64,000 nt of DNA. It comes from Serinicoccus hydrothermalis (GTDB taxonomy: Bacteria > Actinomycetota > Actinomycetes > Actinomycetales > Dermatophilaceae). Of this stretch, positions 49,126 to 59,659 are shown in pieces. A program made the translations under genes and the position numbers. Every line of letters begins with the position of its first letter. Positions within the stretch are counted from its first letter, which is position 1. The notes beneath the pieces are model-generated. The model searched no databases and had not been told where the DNA came from. It saw only the letters and a list, made by a program, of their open reading frames with translations. The DNA is taken from assembly GCF_001685415.1 (NCBI RefSeq), contig NZ_CP014989.1:2480001-2544000 (forward strand). The letters are read 5' to 3'.

Positions 49126-49626
49126 ATGAGCGACTCGGAGTTGCTGGACCTGCAGGTCGAGGCGATCGTCTCGGTCCTCACCTCCGACCACCCGCAATGG
49201 ATCCGCGCCGTGGCGTGGGTCGGCCGACTTCAGAATGATGACGGCTCGCCTGCGGAGGGCGACATCTACCTCAATCGGGTGCTGTGCTGGAAAGACGGCG
49301 TGGTCGTCCCTGAGTACTTCACCGGGTTCGGCGACTACGACGCCTACCGCGCGATTTCGCAGATGACGTCTGACGTCGATTGGACCCAGTTCAGGCTGGT
49401 CGCAGACCGAGATGGCGGCAGACAGGTCGAGTTCGTGACGGACGAGCCTCGGCGTCAGGTCGAAGGCTCGGCAACCGACCCGTACTGGCACCAGGTCGAC
49501 GATTACCTCGAGCTGAACCGCGAGGAGGTCGATGCGCTCGTGGAACGCCTCCGAGCGAGCGGGGACCTGCCCGGGCAGAAGAAGCGGCGACGGGGAATCC
49601 TTGGGCTGCTTTCAGGTGGAGCATGA
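49126..49626 (+). CDS. Immunity paralogue, family B copy 3
   Basis: A 166-residue protein, the sister of copy 2: SDHPQWIRAVAWVGRLQNDD, DIYLNRVLCWKDGVVVPEYF, VDWTQFRLVADRDGGRQVEF, DPYWHQVDDYLELNREEVDA and GILGLLSGGA. GGGGAGAGG at 49111-49119 points to the ATG at 49126 rather than the GTG six bases earlier. Its stop overlaps the next start (ATGA). Confidence 0.7.
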   Translation: MSDSELLDLQVEAIVSVLTSDHPQWIRAVAWVGRLQNDDGSPAEGDIYLNRVLCWKDGVVVPEYFTGFGDYDAYRAISQMTSDVDWTQFRLVADRDGGRQVEFVTDEPRRQVEGSATDPYWHQVDDYLELNREEVDALVERLRASGDLPGQKKRRRGILGLLSGGA

Positions 49627-50183
49627 GTGCCGACGCCGGCGATCTCCAGGGGACTCTTGCCCCGCACCTCGATGAGATCGTCGCGACACTGGTCCGGGGC
49701 CAACCGGCGTGGATCAGGGTGATGTTCTGGGTAGCACGTCTGGCCGAGCCGGACGGGTCCCCGGCACCTGCTTATCTCAGGCTCAACCGGGTGGTGTCCT
49801 GGGTGGACGGCGCGGCCGTCGCGACCTATGGCAAGGCATTCGGGCTCTCGGACGAACTGCGAGCCGTGGACGACAAGACAGCCACTGTCCCGTGGACGCA
49901 GTTGAGACTGGTGGCAGATCGTGATGGACAGCGAGAGCTGCGGCTGGTCGATGACGAGCCTCGCCGACAGTTCGACGACTCGGCGAGCGACCCGTACTGG
50001 CGACAGGTTCACGACTACCTGGACCTGAATCGTGACCAGGTCGATGCACTCGTGGAGCGGCTGCGGGCAAGCGGGGATCTTCCCGTTGAGGAGAAGAGGA
50101 GCGGACGCGGTCTGCTCAGCCTCTTCAGACACCGCCGCGGCCAGCCGTCAGTTTCGACCCGAGAGGACTCCCGCGATGGATGA
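49623..50183 (+). CDS. Immunity paralogue, family B copy 4
   Basis: A 186-residue, more diverged member: QPAWIRVMFWVARLAEPDGS, YLRLNRVVSWVDGAAVATYG, VPWTQLRLVADRDGQRELRL and DPYWRQVHDYLDLNRDQVDA, with a longer basic tail (RGLLSLFRHRRGQPS). It overlaps copy 3 by four bases and the following fusion gene by eight bases. Confidence 0.7.
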   Translation: MSADAGDLQGTLAPHLDEIVATLVRGQPAWIRVMFWVARLAEPDGSPAPAYLRLNRVVSWVDGAAVATYGKAFGLSDELRAVDDKTATVPWTQLRLVADRDGQRELRLVDDEPRRQFDDSASDPYWRQVHDYLDLNRDQVDALVERLRASGDLPVEEKRSGRGLLSLFRHRRGQPSVSTREDSRDG

Positions 50184-51141
50184 GCAAGCGCGGCTACACC
50201 TTCAGCGCTTCGCCGACGCCTACCGCGAGGCCGCGCCCGAGGGCTGGGTGCGAATCGTCACCTGGTGGGCCAAGATGGGCGAGTCGCCAGAGGAGGCCTC
50301 CCTCGACGCGACCATGGCGCCAGCTGTCGTGGTGCTTCGGGATCGCCGCGGATTCCTGGTGCAGGAGCCGATCGAGCCGATGAGCGAGCCGCTGCAGGAC
50401 CTGCTCCAGCTCGAGGCTCTGGATCAGGACGACACCGGTTGGCTCGTCATGCGGGTAGAGATCGACGCCGACGCTCCCGAACCACGCGTGGAGTTCGACC
50501 ACGAGACCCTCGTCCGGGCGGAGGCCTCGCTCCAGGACCCCTGGGCGGACGAGGTACATCACTACCTGGAGCGGCACCGTGAGGAGCTCCAGGGGCTGCC
50601 GGTGGAACCGACGACGGAGGAGACCGGGCCCGCCCTGGTCGACGTTCCCGGCGTGCACGAGATCGCGGACCGGATCGTGGACGGCCTGACCGGTGACCAC
50701 TCGTCGTGGATCCGCGTCGTGATGTGGATCGGGCGACTCCAGCAGGAGGACGGGTCGACGGCACCGAACAACGTGCGGCTCAACCGGGTGATCACCTGGG
50801 ACGGAGCGCAGCTCGCGGCACAGTACGGCCGCACCTCGACGGCTCATGACGCTATCGAGGCGCTGTACGAGGCCGCCGGTGGCGTGGACTGGACCCAGCT
50901 GAGACTGATCGCCGACCGGGACGGCCCGCGCTCGATCCTCGCCGTGATGGACGAGCCGCGACGACCTGAGGAAGGGGCGGCGACCGATCCCTACTGGCGG
51001 CAGGTCCACGACTACCTCGAGCTCAACCAGGACGAGGTGGAGGCGCTGGTCGAGCGGCTTCAGGACCACGGCAACCTGCCTGGTGACCGAGGCGGGCAGA
51101 AGCGTGCCGGGTTACTCAGCTGGCTGCGGCGCCGGGGCTGA
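50176..51141 (+). CDS. Fused family A - family B immunity protein
   Basis: A 321-residue protein. Residues 1-150 are a family A domain (REAAPEGWVRIVTWWAKMGE, WLVMRVEIDADAPEPRVEFD, DPWADEVHHYLERHREEL). After a short linker (VEPTTEETGPALVDVPG), residues about 165-321 are a family B domain (HSSWIRVVMWIGRLQQEDGS, VRLNRVITWDGAQLAAQYG, VDWTQLRLIADRDGP, DPYWRQVHDYLELNQDEVEA). It ends the array. The order A then B is the same as in the separate genes 47553 and 48047, so it may have arisen by loss of the stop/start overlap in a duplicated A-B pair. Confidence 0.75.
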   Translation: MDEQARLHLQRFADAYREAAPEGWVRIVTWWAKMGESPEEASLDATMAPAVVVLRDRRGFLVQEPIEPMSEPLQDLLQLEALDQDDTGWLVMRVEIDADAPEPRVEFDHETLVRAEASLQDPWADEVHHYLERHREELQGLPVEPTTEETGPALVDVPGVHEIADRIVDGLTGDHSSWIRVVMWIGRLQQEDGSTAPNNVRLNRVITWDGAQLAAQYGRTSTAHDAIEALYEAAGGVDWTQLRLIADRDGPRSILAVMDEPRRPEEGAATDPYWRQVHDYLELNQDEVEALVERLQDHGNLPGDRGGQKRAGLLSWLRRRG

Positions 51142-51151
51142 TACCTGCCGG

Positions 51152-51934
51152 TCAGCCCACCGGGGAGCGTCCCTGGTCGCGGTGACCGAGCCGCGCCGAC
51201 AGCTCGGCCGCCGTCTGCCGGACCAGCCGGACGACCGCCTCGATCCGCAGGTCACGGTCCGCCGGGTAGGTGACGGCGACCCCCGCGACCGGGTGGCCCG
51301 AGTGGTCCAGCACGGCTGAGGCGACCGACGCCAGACCGGGCGTGACGAGGCCGTCCTCGACGGCATACCCACGGCCCCGGGTGTCGGTGAGCACCCGCCG
51401 CAGCTCGACGAGGGAGCGCGGCCCCTGCTCGTGCCGCTGCACGAAGGCCTCGCGCGAGGGGAAGAGCGCGCGCACCTGCGCCGCCGGGAGCGCCGCCAGG
51501 ATCGCCAGCCCGCTCGCGGTGAGGGTCGCGGGCAGGCGCACCCCGGCGTCGGTGACCAGCGAGGGTCGCCCGGCGACCCGCTCCTCGATGACGTAGAGCA
51601 CGTCCGGCCCGTGCAGCACCGCCAGGTGAGCGTTGTGCCCGCACGCGTCGGCGAGCCGGGTCAGCCGCGGGCGGGCCAGCCGTTGCAGCGGCGCCTGCCG
51701 GGTGTAGGCCGAGCCCAGCTCGTAGGCGGCGACACCCAGGCCGTAGCGCCGCTCCTCGGGCAGGTGCACGGCATACTGCTGCTCGACGAGGACCGTGAGC
51801 AGGTGGTAGGTCGTGGACCGCGGCAGCCCCAGCTCGCGGGCGATCGTCGCCGCCGCGACCGGTGTCGCGTGCCGAGCGAGCAGCGTGAGGATGGCCAGCG
51901 CGTGACCCGCGGCGGGTGCATTGCTGGTCCCCAT
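51152..51934 (-). CDS. IclR-family transcriptional regulator
   Basis: A 260-residue regulator. The N-terminal winged helix (AGHALAILTLLARHATPVAA, ATIARELGLPRSTTYHLLTV) is followed by the IclR effector domain (GYAVEDGLVTPGLASVASAV and VAGVAVTYPADRDL). The GLPRSTTYHLL recognition helix is canonical. It lies upstream of nothing on its strand in this window except the convergent toxin array, and downstream of glgP by 38 bases; its target and ligand are unknown. Confidence 0.9.
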   Translation of the reverse strand: MGTSNAPAAGHALAILTLLARHATPVAAATIARELGLPRSTTYHLLTVLVEQQYAVHLPEERRYGLGVAAYELGSAYTRQAPLQRLARPRLTRLADACGHNAHLAVLHGPDVLYVIEERVAGRPSLVTDAGVRLPATLTASGLAILAALPAAQVRALFPSREAFVQRHEQGPRSLVELRRVLTDTRGRGYAVEDGLVTPGLASVASAVLDHSGHPVAGVAVTYPADRDLRIEAVVRLVRQTAAELSARLGHRDQGRSPVG

Positions 51935-51972
51935 CCTCCCGAGGGTAGGCGCTCACCCGCCTCCGCGGGCGC

Positions 51973-54522
<2,550 letters not shown>

Positions 54523-54628
54523 GAGTCGTAACCCTAGGGCCTCGCTGGTTCCCGGGCATACCTGGCGCGGGGCGTGTGTTGGCAACCAGGCCCGCCCTGA
54601 GAGCACCCGAGACCGGAGGAGACCGAGA

Positions 54629-55648
54629 GTGACCCCAGCCGACCAGTCCGCCCCCGCTCGTGAGGTCCGCCTCGTCGCCCGCCCGCACGGGTGGCCCGAG
54701 CCGTCCGACTTCGAGCTCGCGACGAGCGAGCTGCCCGAGCTCGCCGACGGGCAGGTGCGGGTGCGCAACGAGCTGATCTCCGTCGATCCCTACATGCGCG
54801 GTCGGATGAACGACACCCGGTCCTACGTCGCGCCCTTCGAGCTGGGCCGGGCGATGGAAGGCGGCGCCGTCGGGGTCGTCGAGGAGTCCCGCGCCGAGGG
54901 GTATGCCGTGGGCGACCACGTCCTGCACCAGCTCGGCTGGCGCGAGGAGGCCGTCGTGGACGCGGAGTCCGCGCGCGTCGTCGACACCGACGCGGCGCCC
55001 GCCCCCGCCTACCTCGGGGTGCTCGGCATGACCGGGCTCACCGCCTACGCCGGGCTGGTCCGCGTCGCGCAGCTGCGCGAGGGCGACGTCGTCTTCGTCT
55101 CCGGGGCCGCCGGAGCGGTCGGCAGCGTGGCCGGCCAGGTGGCCAAGGCGCTCGGCGCGTCCCGCGTGATCGGCAGCGCCGGCTCCCAGGAGAAGGTCGA
55201 CCACCTCGTGGACGAGCTCGGCTTCGACGCCGCCTTCAACTACAAGGACGGCGACGTCGCCGCCCAGCTCGCCGAGCACGCGCCCGACGGGATCGACGTC
55301 TACTTCGACAACGTCGGCGGCGACCACCTGGAGGCCGCGATCGGGGCCCTCCGGCAGGGTGGCCGGATCGCGATCTGCGGCGCCATCTCGAGCTACAACG
55401 ACACCGAGCCCGCGCCGGGACCGCGCAACCTGGCCCGGCTCATCCAGGTGCGTGGCACGATGACCGGCTTCCTCGTCCCCGACCACCAGGACCTGGCGGA
55501 GGAGTTCGCCGAGCGGGCCGCCGGATGGCTGTCCTCCGGGCAGCTGAGCTCCCGCGAGACCGTCGTCGACGGCATCGAGCACGCGGTCGACGCCTTCCTC
55601 GGGCTCCTGCGCGGCGACAACACCGGCAAGATGCTCGTGCGCGTCTGA
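54629..55648 (+). CDS. NADP-dependent medium-chain reductase (leukotriene-B4-dehydrogenase-like)
   Basis: A 339-residue zinc-free MDR. ELISVDPYMRGRMNDTRSYV, FELGRAMEGGAVGVV and LGVLGMTGLTAYAGLVRVA are the curcumin-reductase/PTGR pattern, FVSGAAGAVGSVAGQVAKAL the NADP site, and VDVYFDNVGGDHLEAAI (given as IDVYFDNVGGDHLEAA) the conserved active-site loop. It reduces carbon-carbon double bonds of enones. The GTG at 54629 is preceded by GGAGGA at 54615-54620. Confidence 0.9.
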   Translation: MTPADQSAPAREVRLVARPHGWPEPSDFELATSELPELADGQVRVRNELISVDPYMRGRMNDTRSYVAPFELGRAMEGGAVGVVEESRAEGYAVGDHVLHQLGWREEAVVDAESARVVDTDAAPAPAYLGVLGMTGLTAYAGLVRVAQLREGDVVFVSGAAGAVGSVAGQVAKALGASRVIGSAGSQEKVDHLVDELGFDAAFNYKDGDVAAQLAEHAPDGIDVYFDNVGGDHLEAAIGALRQGGRIAICGAISSYNDTEPAPGPRNLARLIQVRGTMTGFLVPDHQDLAEEFAERAAGWLSSGQLSSRETVVDGIEHAVDAFLGLLRGDNTGKMLVRV

Positions 55649-55660
55649 GGTCTGAGCCGC

Positions 55661-55689
55661 TCAGCGGTATGCCCGGGCGGCCCGCCGCG
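55661..55689. repeat. Left 29-bp direct repeat flanking rtcB
   Basis: TCAGCGGTATGCCCGGGCGG then CCCGCCGCG; differs at one base from 57109-57137, where the same sequence is the end of the ASCH gene. Confidence 0.75.
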
Positions 55690-55756
55690 GCGAGAACCAG
55701 GAGGGGGTGTGGGCAGGCATACCGAAAATCGCAGGTGCAACGCCTTTTCCGACGCC

Positions 55757-55762
55757 TAGGGT
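55757..55762 (+). promoter_or_regulatory. -10 box TAGGGT for rtcB
   Basis: TAGGGT 47 bases before the rtcB ATG. In contrast to the leaderless genes, rtcB also has a strong purine-rich ribosome site (GAGGAGGAAAGG), so a leadered mRNA of about 40 bases is expected. Confidence 0.35.
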
Positions 55763-55809
55763 CGGTCCTCGGTCCGCACGAGGCGGGCCACGCGAGGAGG
55801 AAAGGACCG

Positions 55810-56982
55810 ATGGAGCAGCTGACGCCGACGCTCATGAACTGGGCGTCGATCCTGGAGCAGAGCACGCGCGAGCAGGCGGAGCTGACGGCGAGGATGCCGT
55901 TCATCCACCCGCACGTCGCGCTGATGCCCGACGCCCACCTGGGCCTGGGCGCCACCGTGGGGTCGGTCATCCCGACCCTCGGGGCGATCATCCCGGCCGC
56001 CGTGGGCGTCGACATCGGGTGCGGCATGATCGCCGTGCGCACACCGTTCACGACCCACGACCTGCCGGCCGACCGCGCCCCCGTGCGCGAGGCGATCGAG
56101 CGGGCGATCCCGCTGCACGCCGGCGCCGCCAACCGCACGGTGAGCCGCGAGCACACCGAGCAGCGACTGGTGACGTTGCGGGCGCTCGCCGAGGAGGCGG
56201 GCTTCGACCCCGCCGAGCACGCCCGGCGCTGGGAGCTGCAGCTGGGCACCCTCGGCTCCGGCAACCACTTCATCGAGGTGACGGCGGACGAGCAGGACGG
56301 TGTCTGGTTGTTCCTCCACTCCGGGTCGCGGGGTGTCGGCAACAAGATCGCCCAGCAGCACATCCGGGTCGCCGCGCAGCAGTGCGAGGGCGTCGACCTG
56401 CCGCACCGGGACCTCGCCTACCTCACCGAGGGCACGCCGGCGTTCGACCGCTACATCGCGCAGATGCGGTGGGCGCAGACGTATGCCCTGCTCAACCGCG
56501 AGGAGATGATGGACCGGGTCGTGCGCCAGGTCGCGGAGTGGCTGGCGGTGGACGTCGCCGCGGTGGAGCGGGTGGAGGAGATCAACTGCCACCACAACTA
56601 CACCGAGCAGGAGGTCCACTTCGGCGAGACCGTGTGGCTGTCCCGCAAGGGTGCCATCAACGCCGAGGCCGGTCGGCCGGGGCTCATCCCCGGGTCCATG
56701 GGGACGGCGTCCTACGTCGTCGTCGGCAAGGGCTGCCGGGAGGCGCTCAACTCGGCGCCGCACGGTGCCGGGCGGACCTTCTCGCGGCGGCGGGCCAGGC
56801 GTGAGTTCACCGTCGAGGACCTGCGGGCAGCGATGAGCGGGATCGAGTACCGCGACACCGACGCCTTCATCGACGAGATCCCGGCCGCCTACAAGGACAT
56901 CGACCAGGTGATGGCGGACGCCACCGACCTGGTGGAGGTCCGGCACACCCTCCGGCAGCTGGTGAACGTCAAGGGCGACTGA
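55810..56982 (+). CDS. rtcB: RNA-splicing ligase RtcB
   Basis: A 390-residue Mn/GTP-dependent ligase joining 2',3'-cyclic phosphate or 3'-phosphate ends to 5'-OH RNA ends, used in RNA repair. Metal and catalytic motifs: MPDAHLGLGATVG, VGVDIGCGMIAV (Cys about residue 72), LGSGNHFIEV (His about 154), LHSGSRGVGN, EINCHHNYTE and NSAPHGAGRTFSR, whose His (about 318) takes GMP. It is a compact bacterial form (others 400-480). No rtcA or rtcR is adjacent; the gene sits alone between two 29-bp direct repeats. Confidence 0.95.
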   Translation: MEQLTPTLMNWASILEQSTREQAELTARMPFIHPHVALMPDAHLGLGATVGSVIPTLGAIIPAAVGVDIGCGMIAVRTPFTTHDLPADRAPVREAIERAIPLHAGAANRTVSREHTEQRLVTLRALAEEAGFDPAEHARRWELQLGTLGSGNHFIEVTADEQDGVWLFLHSGSRGVGNKIAQQHIRVAAQQCEGVDLPHRDLAYLTEGTPAFDRYIAQMRWAQTYALLNREEMMDRVVRQVAEWLAVDVAAVERVEEINCHHNYTEQEVHFGETVWLSRKGAINAEAGRPGLIPGSMGTASYVVVGKGCREALNSAPHGAGRTFSRRRARREFTVEDLRAAMSGIEYRDTDAFIDEIPAAYKDIDQVMADATDLVEVRHTLRQLVNVKGD

Positions 56983-57014
56983 GCGCGCCCCGAGCCGGCG
57001 CCGGTGACGTGCGG

Positions 57015-57079
57015 TGCCGAGTGGCCCACTTCGGAGCGGTTCCTCTCCGGAACCGCCGACCGGAGTGGGCCACTCGGCA
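57015..57079. terminator. Nested-hairpin bidirectional terminator
   Basis: Outer arms TGCCGAGTGGCCCACT (57015-57030) and its exact inverse (57064-57079) enclose inner arms GCGGTTCC (57036-57043) and GGAACCGC (57049-57056). It lies between the convergent rtcB and ASCH genes. Confidence 0.75.
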
Positions 57080-57108
57080 CGTGACGTGGGGAGTCGGCGC
57101 GTGGGGAG

Positions 57109-57137
57109 TCAGCGGTATGCGCGGGCGGCCCGCCGCG
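57109..57137. repeat. Right 29-bp direct repeat flanking rtcB
   Basis: Same sequence as 55661-55689 with one substitution. Here it encodes, on the minus strand, the last residues RRAARAYR and the stop codon of the ASCH protein. Confidence 0.75.
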
Positions 57138-57744
57138 CGGACGCCGGCACGAGCACCTCGAAGCGCTCAAGGACGACGAGGGTGTCGTCCCCGACCGGCT
57201 CGTCGTCCGGCGCCGTGGCGGCGAAGGCCGTGCGGTGGATGGCGCGCCAGTCGGCGAGCGTGCCGTTGCCCTCGCCCTCGAGCCGGGCGTGCTCGGCAGT
57301 GACGTCGGCGAAGCGGCAGACCTCCACGTCCGTGATCCTGATGAGCGCCCGCGGGTGGCCCGAGCCGTCGAGCAGGATGGACAGCAGCCCCGGCTCGGGC
57401 AGCGCCAGGTCGAGGTCGACGCCGGTGCGGGTGAGGGTGTCGCCCTCGGCCGGCGCCTCGTCCAGGGCCTGCCGCGCCCGCGCGTCGGCCTCGTAGTCCC
57501 GGTAGGCGCTGGCCGTCGCGGTCTTCCGCCCGGCGAGCACCAGCCCGAGCAACCGGTCCGCGGTCTGCGGGTCGTCCTCCCCGCCGAAGCTCCACGCCGG
57601 CGGCGGGAGGGTGTCGCTCACCTGGGCACCGGCATACACCTCGATGCGGTTGAGCTTGCCGCGGATCCGCGCGTCCTCCCAGAACGCGGCGATCGCACGG
57701 TCGTGCCGGCTGCGCTCCGGTCCGCCCGGTGTCTGCTCGCTCAT
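57109..57744 (-). CDS. ASCH-domain protein
   Basis: A 211-residue soluble protein. WSFGGEDDPQTADRLLGLVL, AGRKTATAS and the strands GLLSILLDGSGHPRALIRITDVE, with the terminal ERFEVLVP, define the ASCH/YqfB-like fold, which binds RNA or acts as an amidohydrolase on modified nucleosides such as N4-acetylcytidine. Lys and Thr of AGRKTAT correspond to the conserved GxKxxTxR-like motif. The ATG at 57744 is seven bases from the -10 TAGGGT, a leaderless start shared back-to-back with the amidotransferase. Confidence 0.85.
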   Translation of the reverse strand: MSEQTPGGPERSRHDRAIAAFWEDARIRGKLNRIEVYAGAQVSDTLPPPAWSFGGEDDPQTADRLLGLVLAGRKTATASAYRDYEADARARQALDEAPAEGDTLTRTGVDLDLALPEPGLLSILLDGSGHPRALIRITDVEVCRFADVTAEHARLEGEGNGTLADWRAIHRTAFAATAPDDEPVGDDTLVVLERFEVLVPASARRAARAYR

Positions 57745-57751
57745 GCACCCC

Positions 57752-57761
57752 ACCCTAGGCT
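57752..57761. promoter_or_regulatory. Back-to-back -10 boxes sharing CCTAGG
   Basis: TAGGGT on the minus strand (57757-57752) and TAGGCT on the plus strand (57756-57761) overlap at the palindrome CCTAGG. They lie seven and eight bases from the ATG of the ASCH gene and the GTG of the amidotransferase gene. Confidence 0.5.
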
Positions 57762-57769
57762 CACCCGGT

Positions 57770-58495
57770 GTGAGGCCCTTCCTGCTGCTCGGCACGCGCG
57801 CCGAGGACGACGCCGCCGCCGACGAGTATGCCGGCTTCCTGCGCTACGGCGGCCTCACGGAGAGCCAGCTGCACCGCGTCCGGGTCGAGGCGGCGCCGCT
57901 CGCGCCGGTCGACCTCGAGGCCTACAGCGGGGTCATCGTGGGCGGCAGCCCGTTCAACGCCTCGGACGAGCGCAAGGGCGAGGTGCAGCTGCGGGCCGAG
58001 CGGGACCTCACCGAGCTGGTGCGCCGGGTCGTCGAGGCGGACGTGCCCTTCCTCGGTGCCTGCTACGGCATCGGGCTCCTGGGCATGGTCTGCGGCGGCA
58101 CGGTCGACCGGCGGTATGCCGAGGCGCCGGCCGCGACACCCATCCGGCTCACCGAGGCGGGGCGGGCCGACCCGCTGCTGGCGGGCATACCCGACCCGTT
58201 CCACGCCATCGTCGGGCACAAGGAGGCGTGCGCGACGCTACCCGCCGGTGCCGTCCTGCTGGCGTCGTCAGCGGGGTGCCCGACGCAGATGTTCCGGATC
58301 GGTCGGCACGTCTACGCCACGCAGTTCCACCCCGAGCTCGACGCCGACTCGCTGGAGCACCGGCTGCGGATCTACGCGGGGCACGGCTACTGCGAGCCGG
58401 AGGAGGTCGGCCCCATCGTCGCGCAGGCCCGGTCGGTGGAGCTGGGGCACGTGCGGACCGTGCTGCGCAACTTCGTCGCCCTCGCGCGGGACTGA
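57770..58495 (+). CDS. Class I glutamine amidotransferase-like protein (GuaA_N-type)
   Basis: A 241-residue class I amidotransferase. The nucleophile elbow is FLGACYGIGLLG (Cys about residue 101), and the His/Glu pair is QFHPELDAD (about 187). YSGVIVGGSPFNASD gives the oxyanion-side strand. These stand-alone domains (YfeJ/YLR126C type) are often annotated as GMP synthase-like; the true substrate is unknown. The GTG at 57770 is the only start close to the conserved N-terminus RPFLLLGTR. Confidence 0.87.
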   Translation: MRPFLLLGTRAEDDAAADEYAGFLRYGGLTESQLHRVRVEAAPLAPVDLEAYSGVIVGGSPFNASDERKGEVQLRAERDLTELVRRVVEADVPFLGACYGIGLLGMVCGGTVDRRYAEAPAATPIRLTEAGRADPLLAGIPDPFHAIVGHKEACATLPAGAVLLASSAGCPTQMFRIGRHVYATQFHPELDADSLEHRLRIYAGHGYCEPEEVGPIVAQARSVELGHVRTVLRNFVALARD

Positions 58496-58532
58496 CGCTC
58501 CTTCGCGTGGCAGGGGTGGCCGGGTGCGCAGG

Positions 58533-59561
58533 TCAGCCGCGCTCGCTCGACCGGCGCACGACCAGCTCGGGGGTGAAGCTCACGTGCCGGTGCTCGTGCG
58601 GCTGCCCCGTGCTGGCTGACTCCGCCTCCTCCAGCAGCGCGGCCGCGGCGGCCTGCCCCATCTCCTGGCAGGGCTGACGCACGGAGGTGAGGGGCACCGC
58701 GGCGGCCCCGGCGAACTCGATGTCGTCGTAACCCACCAGCGCGACCTCGTCGGGCACGGCCACGCCGTGCTGGGTGAACGTCTGCAGGACGCCCAGCGCC
58801 AGCAGGTCGTTGGCGCAGAAGACCGCGGTCGGGCGCTCCGCCGGCCCGAGCTCGAGGAAGCGGCGGGCCGCGTCGCGTCCGTCCTCGAACTGCATACCCT
58901 CCGTGTCGAGGACGAGCAGGTCCTCGCCGATCCCGCCCTCGACGACCGCGGCCCGGGCGCCAGCGAGCCGGTCCACCGACTGCGTCACGTCGCTGCTCTG
59001 CCCGACGAAGGCGAGCCGGGTATGACCGGTCGCGAGCAGGTGCTCGGCCGCCAGGCGCCCACCGAGCAGGTCGTCGACGCCGACGCTGCACCAGTCCTGG
59101 TCCTGGCCCCGCGGAGTGCGGTCGACGAAGACGACCGGGACCCCGCGCTCCACCAGCGTGCGCAGCCGCGGGTTGTCCGCGTCGACCGGGGTGATGCAGA
59201 CCCCACGCACCCGCTGGGACAGGAGCGCCTCGAGGTAGTCGTCCTCACGGCTCGCCTGCTGGCCGCTGTCGCAGAGGAAGACCGTCAGGCCGGCGTCCCG
59301 CGCGGCGTGGTCGATCCCGCGGGCGACATCGGTGAAGAACGGGTTGGCCGCGTCGAGCACGAGGTAGGCCATGGTGCGGCTGTCCCCGGCGCGGAGCTGA
59401 CGGGCGGTGTCGTTGCGCACGAAGCCCAGCTCGGCGATCGCCTGCGCGACGCGCTCCCGGGTGGCGGGCCGGACGCTGTCGGGGCGGTTGAGGACGTTCG
59501 AGACCGTCCCCAGGGACACTCCGGCGCGGCGGGCGACGTCCTTGACGCTCGGGCGGGCCAT
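58533..59561 (-). CDS. LacI-family repressor of the rhamnose operon
   Basis: A 342-residue regulator. The DNA-binding head is VKDVARRAGVSLGTVSNVLN, with hinge helix RNDTARQLRAGDSRTMAYLV. The periplasmic-binding-protein-like core has AVFCANDLLALGVLQ and VALVGYDDIEFAG. The start is the ATG at 59561 (MARPSVKD), as in other LacI proteins. It is divergent from rhaI; two matching 12-bp operators lie between. The inducer is presumably rhamnose or rhamnulose. Confidence 0.92.
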   Translation of the reverse strand: MARPSVKDVARRAGVSLGTVSNVLNRPDSVRPATRERVAQAIAELGFVRNDTARQLRAGDSRTMAYLVLDAANPFFTDVARGIDHAARDAGLTVFLCDSGQQASREDDYLEALLSQRVRGVCITPVDADNPRLRTLVERGVPVVFVDRTPRGQDQDWCSVGVDDLLGGRLAAEHLLATGHTRLAFVGQSSDVTQSVDRLAGARAAVVEGGIGEDLLVLDTEGMQFEDGRDAARRFLELGPAERPTAVFCANDLLALGVLQTFTQHGVAVPDEVALVGYDDIEFAGAAAVPLTSVRQPCQEMGQAAAAALLEEAESASTGQPHEHRHVSFTPELVVRRSSERG

Positions 59562-59598
59562 GCGGGCTCCGTTCGGTGGGGTGGGAGCAGAGTAGCGG

Positions 59599-59610
59599 TG
59601 AAAGCATTCA
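59599..59610. promoter_or_regulatory. LacI-type operator 1 (TGAAAGCATTCA)
   Basis: An inverted repeat of the TGAA-N4-TTCA type, 38 bases before the repressor start. It matches operator 2 (TGAAACGATTCA), consistent with autoregulation. Confidence 0.65.
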
Positions 59611-59628
59611 GAGCAGAAGGTCCACACC

Positions 59629-59657
59629 TTGACGAGCGCGAGGTCTGGATCTAGGGT
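59629..59657 (+). promoter_or_regulatory. rhaI promoter
   Basis: -35 TTGACG (59629-59634), 17-base spacer, -10 TAGGGT (59652-59657). Transcription should start within operator 2. Confidence 0.7.
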
Positions 59658-59659
59658 AC

